This document shows, piece after piece, positions 34,758 to 42,987 of a stretch of DNA of 64,000 nt. How positions within the stretch are numbered: the stretch's first letter is position 1; each line of letters begins with the position of its first letter. The stretch spans positions 372,001 to 436,000 of the forward strand of contig NZ_JAPIVS010000005.1 of assembly GCF_026239695.1 (NCBI RefSeq), given 5' to 3'. This DNA is from Pedobacter sp. MC2016-15 (GTDB lineage Bacteria; Bacteroidota; Bacteroidia; Sphingobacteriales; Sphingobacteriaceae). A program made the translations under genes and the position numbers. Below the pieces are notes generated by a model. It was not told where the DNA came from and searched no databases. It saw nothing but the letters and a program-made list of their open reading frames with translations.

Positions 34758-36638
34758 ATGAACCGACTTTTATCAGCTCTCCTCCTTTCCGCAACGGTTT
34801 TTTCCGCATCGGCACAACAAACTCAGAAACCCGTATTACATGGCCGCAACTGGATGGCCATTACCGGTAAGCCACTGGCCGCCACAGCCGGGGCCATCAC
34901 TTTTCAGAAAGGTGGAAATGCCGTTGATGCAGCCTGTGCCATGCTTGCCGCAACCTGCACCATGTGGGATACGCTGAGCTGGGGAGGTGAAACGCAACTG
35001 CTGATCTATAATCCAAAAACTAAACAGGTGATCGCCATCAATGCGATGGGGGTGGCGCCTACAGGAGCTACGGCGGAGTTTTTTAAAAGTAAAGGGTACA
35101 ACTTCCCACCGGAGTACGGACCGCTGGCGGCAACTACGCCCGGAACTGTGGGCGGACTGATCTATATCCTTTCCAACTATGGTACCTTAAGTCTGGAACA
35201 AGTGCTGGCACCGGCAATGGAGCTTGCTGCAGGTTATCCTATAGAAGCACAGGCAGCCAATGCCATGGAGCGCGGCAAGGCGCTGATCAAACAATGGCCA
35301 TATAGCTCAAAGGTTTTCTTTACACATCCCGGAGAAAAAAGAGAAGCACCGGAAGCGGGAGAGATCTTTGTACAGAAAGACCTGCTGGCTACGCTGAGCA
35401 AATTGGTGGAGGCAGAAAAGAAAGCACTAAAACAGGGTAAGAACCGCAAACAGGCACTGATGGCCGCCTATGACAGGTTCTACAAGGGCGATATTGCTGA
35501 GGAGTTTGTGCGCGGTGCCAAAGAACAGGGGGGACTGATCACCATGAAGGACCTGGCAAACTGGAAACCTCTGGAAGAGAAACCGCTGATGGTGAACTAC
35601 AAAGGTATTGATGTGTACAAAATGCAGCAGTGGACACAAGGTCCGGTGATGCTGCAGGCGCTGAATATCCTGGAAAACTTCGACCTGAAAAGCATGGGCT
35701 ACAACAGCACCAAATATATCCATACCTTATATCAGGCGATGAACCTGGCGTTTGCCGACCGCGATTTCTATTATGGAGATCCATATTTTACACCGGCAGA
35801 GCCGATGAAGGGCCTGCTCAGCAAAGCTTATGCAAAAGAACGTGCGCAGCTGATCAGGTATGATAAAAACGATGCAAACATCGGCCCGGGCAATCCATAT
35901 CCTTATGAAGGAAAAACCAATCCTTATATCAATTTATTAAAAAGCCGCGGCTTTGAGATGGATACCAGCAAACGCAACTTTGCTCCCAAACATGACATGA
36001 CCAACAACTCTCCTAAAACTGAGTATCAGGACAGGCTGTGGCGCGGTACGACATCTGTGGAGGCTGCCGATAAAGAAGGATGGGTGGTATCTATTACACC
36101 AAGTGGCGGCTGGCTGCCAGCCTGTATTGCAGGAAATACGGGTATCGGCATGAGCCAGCGTATGCAGAGCTTTGTGCTCGATTCGGCGATTAACCCTTTC
36201 AACGTTGTTGCGCCGGGCAAAAGACCGAGAGTAACTTTGTCGCCGGCACTGGCACTCAAAGATGGCAAACCCTATTTATCTTCAGCGGTACAGGGTGGAG
36301 ATACGCAGGATCAGAATCTGCTGCAGTTCTTTCTCAATGTCTCGGAGTTTGGCATGAACGTGCAACAGGCTTCGGAAGCGGCAAATATCAACACGAATCA
36401 GTTGTGGTTATCCCTGGGAGGTACAAAAACTTCAGACCGTGAGCCTAAAGCCGGACAAATGCTGCTGAACAGCAATACACCTGAAGCCATACGCACTGAA
36501 CTGAAGAAAATGGGCTATAACCTGAGTTTTGGTGACCGCACGAGCGGACCGATCAATGCGATATTTTTCGACTGGAAACACAACAGTCTTTGGGGAGGTT
36601 CCAGCAATCATGGTGAAGATTATGGCATAGGATGGTAA
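34758..36638 (+). CDS. Gamma-glutamyltransferase family protein
   Basis: A 626-residue N-terminal nucleophile hydrolase with a signal peptide ending at SASAQ (residue 20). The precursor is expected to autocleave before T431 in LWRGTTSVEAADKEG, giving a large subunit (to 430) and a small subunit. The usual downstream sequence H/T-T-x-x-S-V-V-D is altered to TTSVEAAD, without the residue usually found between TT and SV. PSGGWLPACIAGNTGIGMSQRMQSF replaces the typical GSG(V)V..GILLNN region. It may be a divergent acylase or transferase rather than a glutathione enzyme. Confidence 0.82.
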   Translation: MNRLLSALLLSATVFSASAQQTQKPVLHGRNWMAITGKPLAATAGAITFQKGGNAVDAACAMLAATCTMWDTLSWGGETQLLIYNPKTKQVIAINAMGVAPTGATAEFFKSKGYNFPPEYGPLAATTPGTVGGLIYILSNYGTLSLEQVLAPAMELAAGYPIEAQAANAMERGKALIKQWPYSSKVFFTHPGEKREAPEAGEIFVQKDLLATLSKLVEAEKKALKQGKNRKQALMAAYDRFYKGDIAEEFVRGAKEQGGLITMKDLANWKPLEEKPLMVNYKGIDVYKMQQWTQGPVMLQALNILENFDLKSMGYNSTKYIHTLYQAMNLAFADRDFYYGDPYFTPAEPMKGLLSKAYAKERAQLIRYDKNDANIGPGNPYPYEGKTNPYINLLKSRGFEMDTSKRNFAPKHDMTNNSPKTEYQDRLWRGTTSVEAADKEGWVVSITPSGGWLPACIAGNTGIGMSQRMQSFVLDSAINPFNVVAPGKRPRVTLSPALALKDGKPYLSSAVQGGDTQDQNLLQFFLNVSEFGMNVQQASEAANINTNQLWLSLGGTKTSDREPKAGQMLLNSNTPEAIRTELKKMGYNLSFGDRTSGPINAIFFDWKHNSLWGGSSNHGEDYGIGW

Positions 36639-36692
36639 TTTTTTTTCTTACATACATCATTCTATGATTTCTTTGATTACTTTTATCGCCTA

Positions 36693-37088
36693 ATGAAGGG
36701 ATTTGTATTTTATATATATCTGTGCCTCCTGCTATTCTGCGGAGGGCATGCTGTATATGCAAATACGCATCATCCACTGCATCCGCATGCTGCAGGACGC
36801 GACTTCGCCAAGAAGCCTCATAGCAAGCTCAGCAATAACGATCAGACTAATACCTTCTTTGAAGACGCAGAAATTGACGTTGAAGAAGAATACCTGGGCG
36901 ATCATGATGACCTTGATGCGGGAGCGAACAAGTTTGTGCCGGGTAAATACAGTTTGCCCGACTGGCTTTCTATCACTTCTGCAGAGCTTTTCATTTCCAA
37001 CTTTTACAACAACAGCTTTAATATCATTCCGCAGATCTGCGGTTATTCTTCTCCTCTGTATATCATACAGCGGGTATTGAGAATCTGA
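36693..37088 (+). CDS. Small secreted protein of unknown function
   Basis: A 131-residue protein with a hydrophobic signal peptide (to about residue 24, VYANTHH). A His-rich segment follows, then an acidic stretch EDAEIDVEEEYLGDHDDLDAG, then a hydrophobic/aromatic C-terminus containing LPDWLSITSAELFISNFY. I do not recognise the family. A second open frame (36703-37080) overlaps it, but this one has the better signal peptide and amino-acid balance. It sits 81 bp upstream of the efflux operon, same strand. Confidence 0.6.
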   Translation: MKGFVFYIYLCLLLFCGGHAVYANTHHPLHPHAAGRDFAKKPHSKLSNNDQTNTFFEDAEIDVEEEYLGDHDDLDAGANKFVPGKYSLPDWLSITSAELFISNFYNNSFNIIPQICGYSSPLYIIQRVLRI

Positions 37089-37119
37089 GAGACACCATTG
37101 CCACATTTTCATGTCCAAT

Positions 37120-37135
37120 AGAACCCCCGGGTTCT
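37120..37135. promoter_or_regulatory. Inverted repeat upstream of the efflux operon
   Basis: AGAACCC and GGGTTCT flank a 2-bp centre, 34 bp before the adaptor gene. The short centre makes an RNA hairpin unlikely as drawn; a dimeric regulator site is possible. No regulator gene lies next to it. Confidence 0.35.
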
Positions 37136-37169
37136 TGTCCTCAAACGCTTATATACCCATTATTATCAA

Positions 37170-38252
37170 ATGAAGAGACTAGTTGTGTCCAATGGCTTAA
37201 TCGCCTTGTTATGCCTTGCAAGCTGTGCACCTAAAAAAGAAGAAAAAAAAGAAGAAAGTAAGTTTACCGTTACTACTGCCATCAGAATCGATACATCCTT
37301 TACCAAACAATATGTATCGCAAATTAAATCCGTAAGAAACATCGAGATCCGTTCTCAGGAAAAGGGTTTCCTTCAGAATATATATGTGGATGAAGGCCAG
37401 TTTGTTAAATCTGGTCAGCTCCTGTTCAGAATCATGCCAAAAGTGTACGAAGCAGAATTGCTGAAAGCACAGGCAGAGTACAAATCTGCGGAAATAGAAC
37501 TGCAGAATGCCAAAACGCTGGCCGACAAAAACATCGTTTCGAAAAACGAGCAGTCGGTAGCACAAGCCAAACTGGAACAGGCAAAAGCCGAAGTTTCTCT
37601 GGCTAAATTACACCTGTCCTTTACTGAAATAAGAGCTCCCTTTGACGGTACGATCGACCGTATTCCGCTAAAACTGGGAAGCCTGATTGATGAAGGTGAA
37701 CTGATGACCAGCCTGTCTGACAACACACAGATGTTCGCTTACTTTAACGTTTCAGAACCCGAATACCTGGAATACCAGCAGAATGTAAAGGGGCGTGCCG
37801 ACAGTAAAGTGAGTCTGCTGCTGGCCAATAATCAGCAATTGCCCTACAAGGGAAAAGTAGAGATCATCGAAGGTGAGTTTAACAACGAAACCGGAAATAT
37901 CGCCTTCAGGGCAAAATTTCCAAACCCTGACAAGCTGTTAAAAAATGGGGAAACCGGTGAGGTACAAATGATCGTGCCGCTGCGCCAGGCAATGGTCATC
38001 CCGCAAAAAGCCACTTACGAAATCCAGGATAAAACTTATGTATTTGTCGTGGATGCCAGGGGTATCGTACACTCAAAAAACATCACCATCGCCGGCGAAA
38101 TGCCCGATCTGTATGTTGTTGCCAGCGGTTTAAGCGACAGCGATAAAATCCTGCTGGAAGGTGTGCAAAAGGTGAGAGACGATGACAAAATCAAGTTTGA
38201 TTACCAGTCGCCACAAACCTGGATTACTTCACTGAGATTAAAAGCTGAATAG
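37170..38252 (+). CDS. RND efflux periplasmic adaptor (membrane fusion protein), lipoprotein
   Basis: A 360-residue adaptor of a tripartite RND pump. The N-terminus has a lipobox LASC (MKRLVVSNGLIALLCLASCAP), then a lysine/glutamate-rich linker, a split lipoyl domain (VRNIEIRSQEKGFLQNIYVDEGQFVKSGQLLFRI and LSFTEIRAPFDGTIDRI), an alpha-helical hairpin at about 95-145, and the beta-barrel and membrane-proximal domains. It is first of three genes (adaptor, pump, outer-membrane channel). Confidence 0.93.
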   Translation: MKRLVVSNGLIALLCLASCAPKKEEKKEESKFTVTTAIRIDTSFTKQYVSQIKSVRNIEIRSQEKGFLQNIYVDEGQFVKSGQLLFRIMPKVYEAELLKAQAEYKSAEIELQNAKTLADKNIVSKNEQSVAQAKLEQAKAEVSLAKLHLSFTEIRAPFDGTIDRIPLKLGSLIDEGELMTSLSDNTQMFAYFNVSEPEYLEYQQNVKGRADSKVSLLLANNQQLPYKGKVEIIEGEFNNETGNIAFRAKFPNPDKLLKNGETGEVQMIVPLRQAMVIPQKATYEIQDKTYVFVVDARGIVHSKNITIAGEMPDLYVVASGLSDSDKILLEGVQKVRDDDKIKFDYQSPQTWITSLRLKAE

Positions 38253-38269
38253 TTTCAGCCAGGCTGAAA
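38253..38269 (+). other. Hairpin between adaptor and RND pump genes
   Basis: TTTCAGCC-A-GGCTGAAA begins immediately after the adaptor stop. As RNA it can form a 7-bp stem with a CAG loop, without a T-tract. This suggests a processing or stabilising element that adjusts subunit ratios rather than a terminator. Confidence 0.45.
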
Positions 38270-38306
38270 GTACCATCCCAATTCATTTCATTAAAAAGAA
38301 CAACCC

Positions 38307-41300
38307 ATGTTTAGTAAATTTATACAGAGGCCCGTACTCTCTATAGTCATCTCCCTGATCATTGTTTTCCTGGGATTCCTGGCTTTAAAGGGCATACCGG
38401 TCACACAGTTCCCCTCCATCTCACCCCCAAAGGTGAACATTACAGCAGAATACCCCGGCGCCAACGGCGAGCTCATGATCAAATCGGTAATCATACCATT
38501 GGAAAGAGCCATCAACGGTGTTCCGGGCATGAAATATATGGCTTCAGATGCCGGTAACGATGGTGAGGCCACCATTCAGGTGGTCTTTAACCTCGGCACT
38601 GATCCCAATCAGGCATCGGTAAACATCCAGAACCGGGTGGCCTCGGTGGTGAACAAACTCCCGCCACTGGTAGTGCGTGAAGGGGTAAAAATCACCCGCG
38701 AGGAATCCAACATGCTGATGTATATCAACTTGTTCAGTAAAGATCCCAAGACAGACCAGAAGTTCCTGTACAACTTTGCCGATATCAACATCCTGTCAGA
38801 ATTAAGAAGGGTTGATGGTGTCGGAGTGGCCAATATTTTGGGTACACGCGAATATGCCATGAGGATCTGGCTCAAGCCCGATCGTATGCTGGCTTACAAA
38901 ATCTCTGCCGATGAAGTGCTGGAAGCACTGAACCAGCAAAGTCTCGAAGCTTCACCGGGTAAAACGGGGGAGAGTTCCGGAAAAAGATCCCAGGCTTTTG
39001 AGTACGTGCTGAAATACTCCGGAAGGTTTACCACCAAGGAGCAGTATGCCAATATTATCCTGAGGTCTACCAAGGACGGGGAGATCCTGCGTCTGAAAGA
39101 TGTGGCTAACGTAGAATTTGGTAGCGCCATGTACGATATCTATTCCAATCTGAACGGACATCCTTCGGCAGCGATCACGGTTAAGCAATCGTACGGAAGT
39201 AATGCGAGCCAGGTGATCAAGGATATCAAAGCCAAGATGGCGGAGATCAAGAAAACGTCTTTCCCCGACGGACTGGATTACGAGATCAGTTATGACGTAT
39301 CCAAATTCCTGGATGCCTCCATTGAAAAGGTGGTGCATACGCTGGTGGAGGCATTTATATTGGTAGGATTGGTGGTGTTCCTGTTTCTGGGCGACTGGCG
39401 TTCTACGATAATCCCTGCCATTGCGGTACCGGTATCACTCATCGGAACCTTCGTTTTTATGCAGGTCTTTGGCATCACGCTCAACCTGATCACCCTGTTT
39501 GCCCTCGTGCTCGCCATTGGGGTCGTCGTCGATGATGCGATTGTAGTCATCGAGGCTGTCCATGCCAAAATGGAGGAGAAACATCTTTCACCGCTGAGAG
39601 CCACACAGGAGGCGATGCATGAAATCAGTGGTGCGATCATTGCAATTACCTTCCTGATGGCAGCGGTGTTTGTACCTGTAGCCTTTATGTCGGGTCCCGT
39701 GGGGATCTTTTACCGCCAGTTCTCCATTACCATGGCCACCGCCATTATCCTCTCGGGGGTAGTAGCGCTCACGCTGACACCCGCACTCTGTGCGATGCTG
39801 CTGAAGAACAACCATGGTAAAGCGAAAAAGAAAAATGCGCTGGATAAATTCCTCGATGGATTCAACAATGGCTTTAATAAGCTCACTGGCAGGTACCAGC
39901 ACGTACTTCGCCTGATTGTGAACCGCAGGATGCTCACCTTTGGGGTGCTGGTTGCTTTCTGCGTCGGCATCTTCTTCCTGAACAACAGCCTTCCATCGGG
40001 CTTTATCCCAAATGAGGATCAGGGGATGTTTTATGCCATCATCCAGACGCCTCCGGGATCATCGCTGGAACGTACCAATCAGGTTGCCGAGAAGCTGCAG
40101 AAAATTGCAGAAACCGTTGAAGGAGTACAATCTGTATCGGCATTGGCCGGATATGAGATCCTTACCGAAGGTACGGGTGCCAACTCCGGTACCTGTCTGA
40201 TCAACCTGAAGAGCTGGGAAGACCGCACACATTCTGTGCAGGAAATCATCCAGGAACTGGAAGAGAAAACTGAGGCAATCAATGGGGCCACGATAGAATA
40301 TTTCCAGCCGCCAGCTGTGCCGGGATATGGTGCTGCCGGTGGATTTGAGCTGCGCCTGCTGGATAAGGCAGGGACAGGAGACTTCCATAAAATGGAAACG
40401 ATCAGCAAGGACTTCGTGAGGGAACTCAGCAAACGTCCGGAGTTGTCCTCTGTATTTACGTTTTACAGTGCCAGTTTCCCGCAGTATATGCTGAAGGTGG
40501 ACAATGATATCGCAAAGCAAAAGGGGGTAACGATTGAGAATGCGATGAATACGCTGTCCACGCTGGTAGGTAGTAACTACGAAACCAACTTCATCAAGTT
40601 CGACCGTCAGTATAAAGTGATGGTACAGGCTTCGCCAGAATATCGTGCCCTGCCGGAGGATATACTGAAGTTATACGTGAAAAACGACCGTGATGAGATG
40701 GTACCTTTTTCTGCCTTCATGAAGATGGAGAAAGTATATGGTTTGTCGGAGATCACGCGTCACAATATGTACAATGCTTCTGAGATCAGCGGTGCATCGG
40801 CACCGGGTTATAGTAGTGGTGCCGCGATCCAGGCAATTACCGAGGTGGCTGGTAAAACGCTGCCAAGGGGCTGGGGTATCGACTGGGCGGGTATTTCCAA
40901 AGATGAGGTAGCGCGTGGTAATGAAGCGATCTACATCTTTATGATCTGTCTGGGTTTTGTGTACCTCGTGCTTGCCGCACAGTATGAAAGTTTTATCCTG
41001 CCTTTCGCCGTATTGCTTTCCCTGCCATGTGGTATTTTCGGCGCTTTCATGCTGCTGAAAATCTGTGGCCTGGAGAATAACATCTACGCGCAGGTAGCAC
41101 TGGTGATGCTCATCGGCTTGCTGGGTAAAAATGCCGTGCTGATTGTGGAGTTTGCCGTACAGAAGCATGCGCAGGGGGCCACAGTTATTGAGGCAGCGAT
41201 GGAAGGTGCCGTAGTGAGGTTCCGTCCGATCCTGATGACATCCTTTGCGTTTATTGCGGGGCTGATCCCATTGGTTTTCGCCTCGGGACCCGGTAAAATC

Positions 41301-41474
41301 GGTAACCGCACCATCGGCTCTGCCGCTGCCGGAGGGATGCTCTTAGGAACACTCTGCGGGGTGCTTGTCATCCCCGGGCTGTACTATATTTTCGGCAAAA
41401 TCGCCGAGAAAAACCGCCTGGCCAAACATGAAGTTGAAAACCCATTAACAGAAGAAATCGATGACAATGTATAA
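38307..41474 (+). CDS. RND efflux pump, inner-membrane permease (HAE1 type)
   Basis: A 1055-residue proton-driven multidrug pump. It starts MFSKFIQRPVLSIVISLIIVFLG as in AcrB-type proteins and has two sets of six membrane helices, each after a large periplasmic loop. The helix-4 proton-relay segment reads ALVLAIGVVVDDAIVVIEAV with the Asp pair, and the second half has GLLGKNAVLIVEFA and RPILMTSFAFIAGLIPL. Length and motifs are normal. It overlaps the channel gene by 14 bp. Substrates are unknown. Confidence 0.95.
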   Translation: MFSKFIQRPVLSIVISLIIVFLGFLALKGIPVTQFPSISPPKVNITAEYPGANGELMIKSVIIPLERAINGVPGMKYMASDAGNDGEATIQVVFNLGTDPNQASVNIQNRVASVVNKLPPLVVREGVKITREESNMLMYINLFSKDPKTDQKFLYNFADINILSELRRVDGVGVANILGTREYAMRIWLKPDRMLAYKISADEVLEALNQQSLEASPGKTGESSGKRSQAFEYVLKYSGRFTTKEQYANIILRSTKDGEILRLKDVANVEFGSAMYDIYSNLNGHPSAAITVKQSYGSNASQVIKDIKAKMAEIKKTSFPDGLDYEISYDVSKFLDASIEKVVHTLVEAFILVGLVVFLFLGDWRSTIIPAIAVPVSLIGTFVFMQVFGITLNLITLFALVLAIGVVVDDAIVVIEAVHAKMEEKHLSPLRATQEAMHEISGAIIAITFLMAAVFVPVAFMSGPVGIFYRQFSITMATAIILSGVVALTLTPALCAMLLKNNHGKAKKKNALDKFLDGFNNGFNKLTGRYQHVLRLIVNRRMLTFGVLVAFCVGIFFLNNSLPSGFIPNEDQGMFYAIIQTPPGSSLERTNQVAEKLQKIAETVEGVQSVSALAGYEILTEGTGANSGTCLINLKSWEDRTHSVQEIIQELEEKTEAINGATIEYFQPPAVPGYGAAGGFELRLLDKAGTGDFHKMETISKDFVRELSKRPELSSVFTFYSASFPQYMLKVDNDIAKQKGVTIENAMNTLSTLVGSNYETNFIKFDRQYKVMVQASPEYRALPEDILKLYVKNDRDEMVPFSAFMKMEKVYGLSEITRHNMYNASEISGASAPGYSSGAAIQAITEVAGKTLPRGWGIDWAGISKDEVARGNEAIYIFMICLGFVYLVLAAQYESFILPFAVLLSLPCGIFGAFMLLKICGLENNIYAQVALVMLIGLLGKNAVLIVEFAVQKHAQGATVIEAAMEGAVVRFRPILMTSFAFIAGLIPLVFASGPGKIGNRTIGSAAAGGMLLGTLCGVLVIPGLYYIFGKIAEKNRLAKHEVENPLTEEIDDNV

Positions 41475-42900
41475 ATTAAAGCTTAATCGGTATACTGTTT
41501 TGCTGGCTGTAACGCTTGCAGCAGCGGGATGTAAAGTGCCCGAAGCAGCAGCACCAGCAGCAAACCAGCCGGTTCCCGAATCTTTCGCGGGCAGCCGGGA
41601 TACGACCAACAGCTCAGTCCTTCCATGGAAGAGCTTTTTTAAAGATCCTTACCTCACAGACCTGATTGATACAGCCCTCAAGAATAACCAGGAGCTGATG
41701 GTGACTTTGCAGGACATTGAAATCGCGAAAAACGATATCCGCATGCGTAAGTCGGCCTTACTGCCAAGTGTAGGTTTAAGGGCGGGTGCAGAACTGGAAA
41801 AAGTAGGCCGCTACACCAGTCAGGGCGCAGGAGATGCCTCTACGGAGATTTATGAGGGCAAGGAAGTTCCAGATCCGCTGGCAAATTTCACGCTGGCAGC
41901 AACGGCCAACTGGGAGATTGACATCTGGAAAAAACTTCGCAATGCAAAAAAAGCAGCAATCAGCAGATATCTGTCTTCCGTAGAAGGCAAAAACTTTGTG
42001 CTCACCAACCTCATTGCTGAGGTGGCCAATTCCTATTATGAACTGCAGTCGCTGGACACCCAGCTGGACATCGTTCACCAGAACATCAAGCTGCAGAAGA
42101 ACGCACTGGAGATTGTGAAAGTGCAGAAACAAGCCATGCGGGCAACCGAGCTGGCCGTGCAGAAGTTCCGTGCAGAGGTGCTTTCTTCACAGAGCAAGGA
42201 ATTTGATATCCTGCAGCAGATCAAAGAAGAAGAGAATAACCTCAACCTGCTGCTGGGCCGTTATCCGCAGGAGATCAAAAGGGACAAGGGCGATTTCCTG
42301 ACGCTGCAGCCTATGGCCATCAATTCAGGTATTCCTGCACAGCTGCTGGCCAACCGGCCCGATATTAAACAGGCAGAGCTGGAGCTTGCTGCAGCAAAGC
42401 TGGATGTGAAAGTTGCCCGTGCCGAGTTTTATCCTTCACTGGATATCTCTGCTGCCGTTGGTCTTGAAGCATTTAAACCATCTTATCTGTTCAAGCTGCC
42501 CAAATCCCTGCTGTACTCCTTAGCGGGTGATTTAGCGGGACCACTGGTCAACCGGAATGCGATAAAGGCAGAGTTTAACAGTGCCAATGCCAGACAGCTG
42601 CAGTCGATGTTTAACTATCAGCGGATCCTGCTGAATGCCTATATGGAGGTATCTACACAGCTTTCGAAGATCGATAACCTGGGCAAAAGTTACGATCTGA
42701 GGTCGCAACAGGTAGATGCCCTGAACACCTCCATCAGTGTGAGCAACGACCTGTTTAAGTCGGCCCGCGCAGATTATTTCGAAGTGATGATGACGCAGCG
42801 CGATGCACTGGAAACCAAGCTGGATCTGGTAGAAACAAAAAAAGCGCAGTTCAATGCTGTCGTAAATGTATACAAACAATTAGGGGGCGGTTGGAGATAG
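41461..42900 (+). CDS. RND efflux outer-membrane channel, TolC/OprM-type lipoprotein
   Basis: A 479-residue outer-membrane efflux protein. It overlaps the pump gene (starts 41461 or 41467) and has a lipobox AAGC (LLAVTLAAAGCKVP). Two repeats of the outer-membrane efflux domain are visible, with typical alpha-barrel sequences LPSVGLRAG, NLIAEVANSYYELQSLDTQLDIV, LLLGRYP and LLANRPDIKQAELELAAAKLDVKVARAEFYPSLDISA. It completes the tripartite system. A terminator follows 18 bp later. Confidence 0.94.
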   Translation: MTMYKLKLNRYTVLLAVTLAAAGCKVPEAAAPAANQPVPESFAGSRDTTNSSVLPWKSFFKDPYLTDLIDTALKNNQELMVTLQDIEIAKNDIRMRKSALLPSVGLRAGAELEKVGRYTSQGAGDASTEIYEGKEVPDPLANFTLAATANWEIDIWKKLRNAKKAAISRYLSSVEGKNFVLTNLIAEVANSYYELQSLDTQLDIVHQNIKLQKNALEIVKVQKQAMRATELAVQKFRAEVLSSQSKEFDILQQIKEEENNLNLLLGRYPQEIKRDKGDFLTLQPMAINSGIPAQLLANRPDIKQAELELAAAKLDVKVARAEFYPSLDISAAVGLEAFKPSYLFKLPKSLLYSLAGDLAGPLVNRNAIKAEFNSANARQLQSMFNYQRILLNAYMEVSTQLSKIDNLGKSYDLRSQQVDALNTSISVSNDLFKSARADYFEVMMTQRDALETKLDLVETKKAQFNAVVNVYKQLGGGWR

Positions 42901-42918
42901 TCATCCGCTCGCTAACAC

Positions 42919-42956
42919 AGCGCCTGTTGGTTTATACCGGCAGGCGCTTTTTTTTT
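42919..42956 (+). terminator. Rho-independent terminator of the efflux operon
   Basis: AGCGCCTG pairs with CAGGCGCT (8 bp). The stem continues with TTGG/CCGG pairing around a TTTATA loop and is followed by a run of nine T (42948-42956). It lies 18 bp after the channel gene and just before the next gene. Confidence 0.85.
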
Positions 42957-42987
42957 GCTATTTTTGCAGGGAAATACAATCTCCATT

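Noticed and set aside
36703..37080. A 125-residue open frame overlapping the small secreted protein
   Set aside because: The overlapping frame at 36693 has a signal peptide and balanced composition; this one looks like its shadow, rich in Ile/Ser/Ala without a motif.
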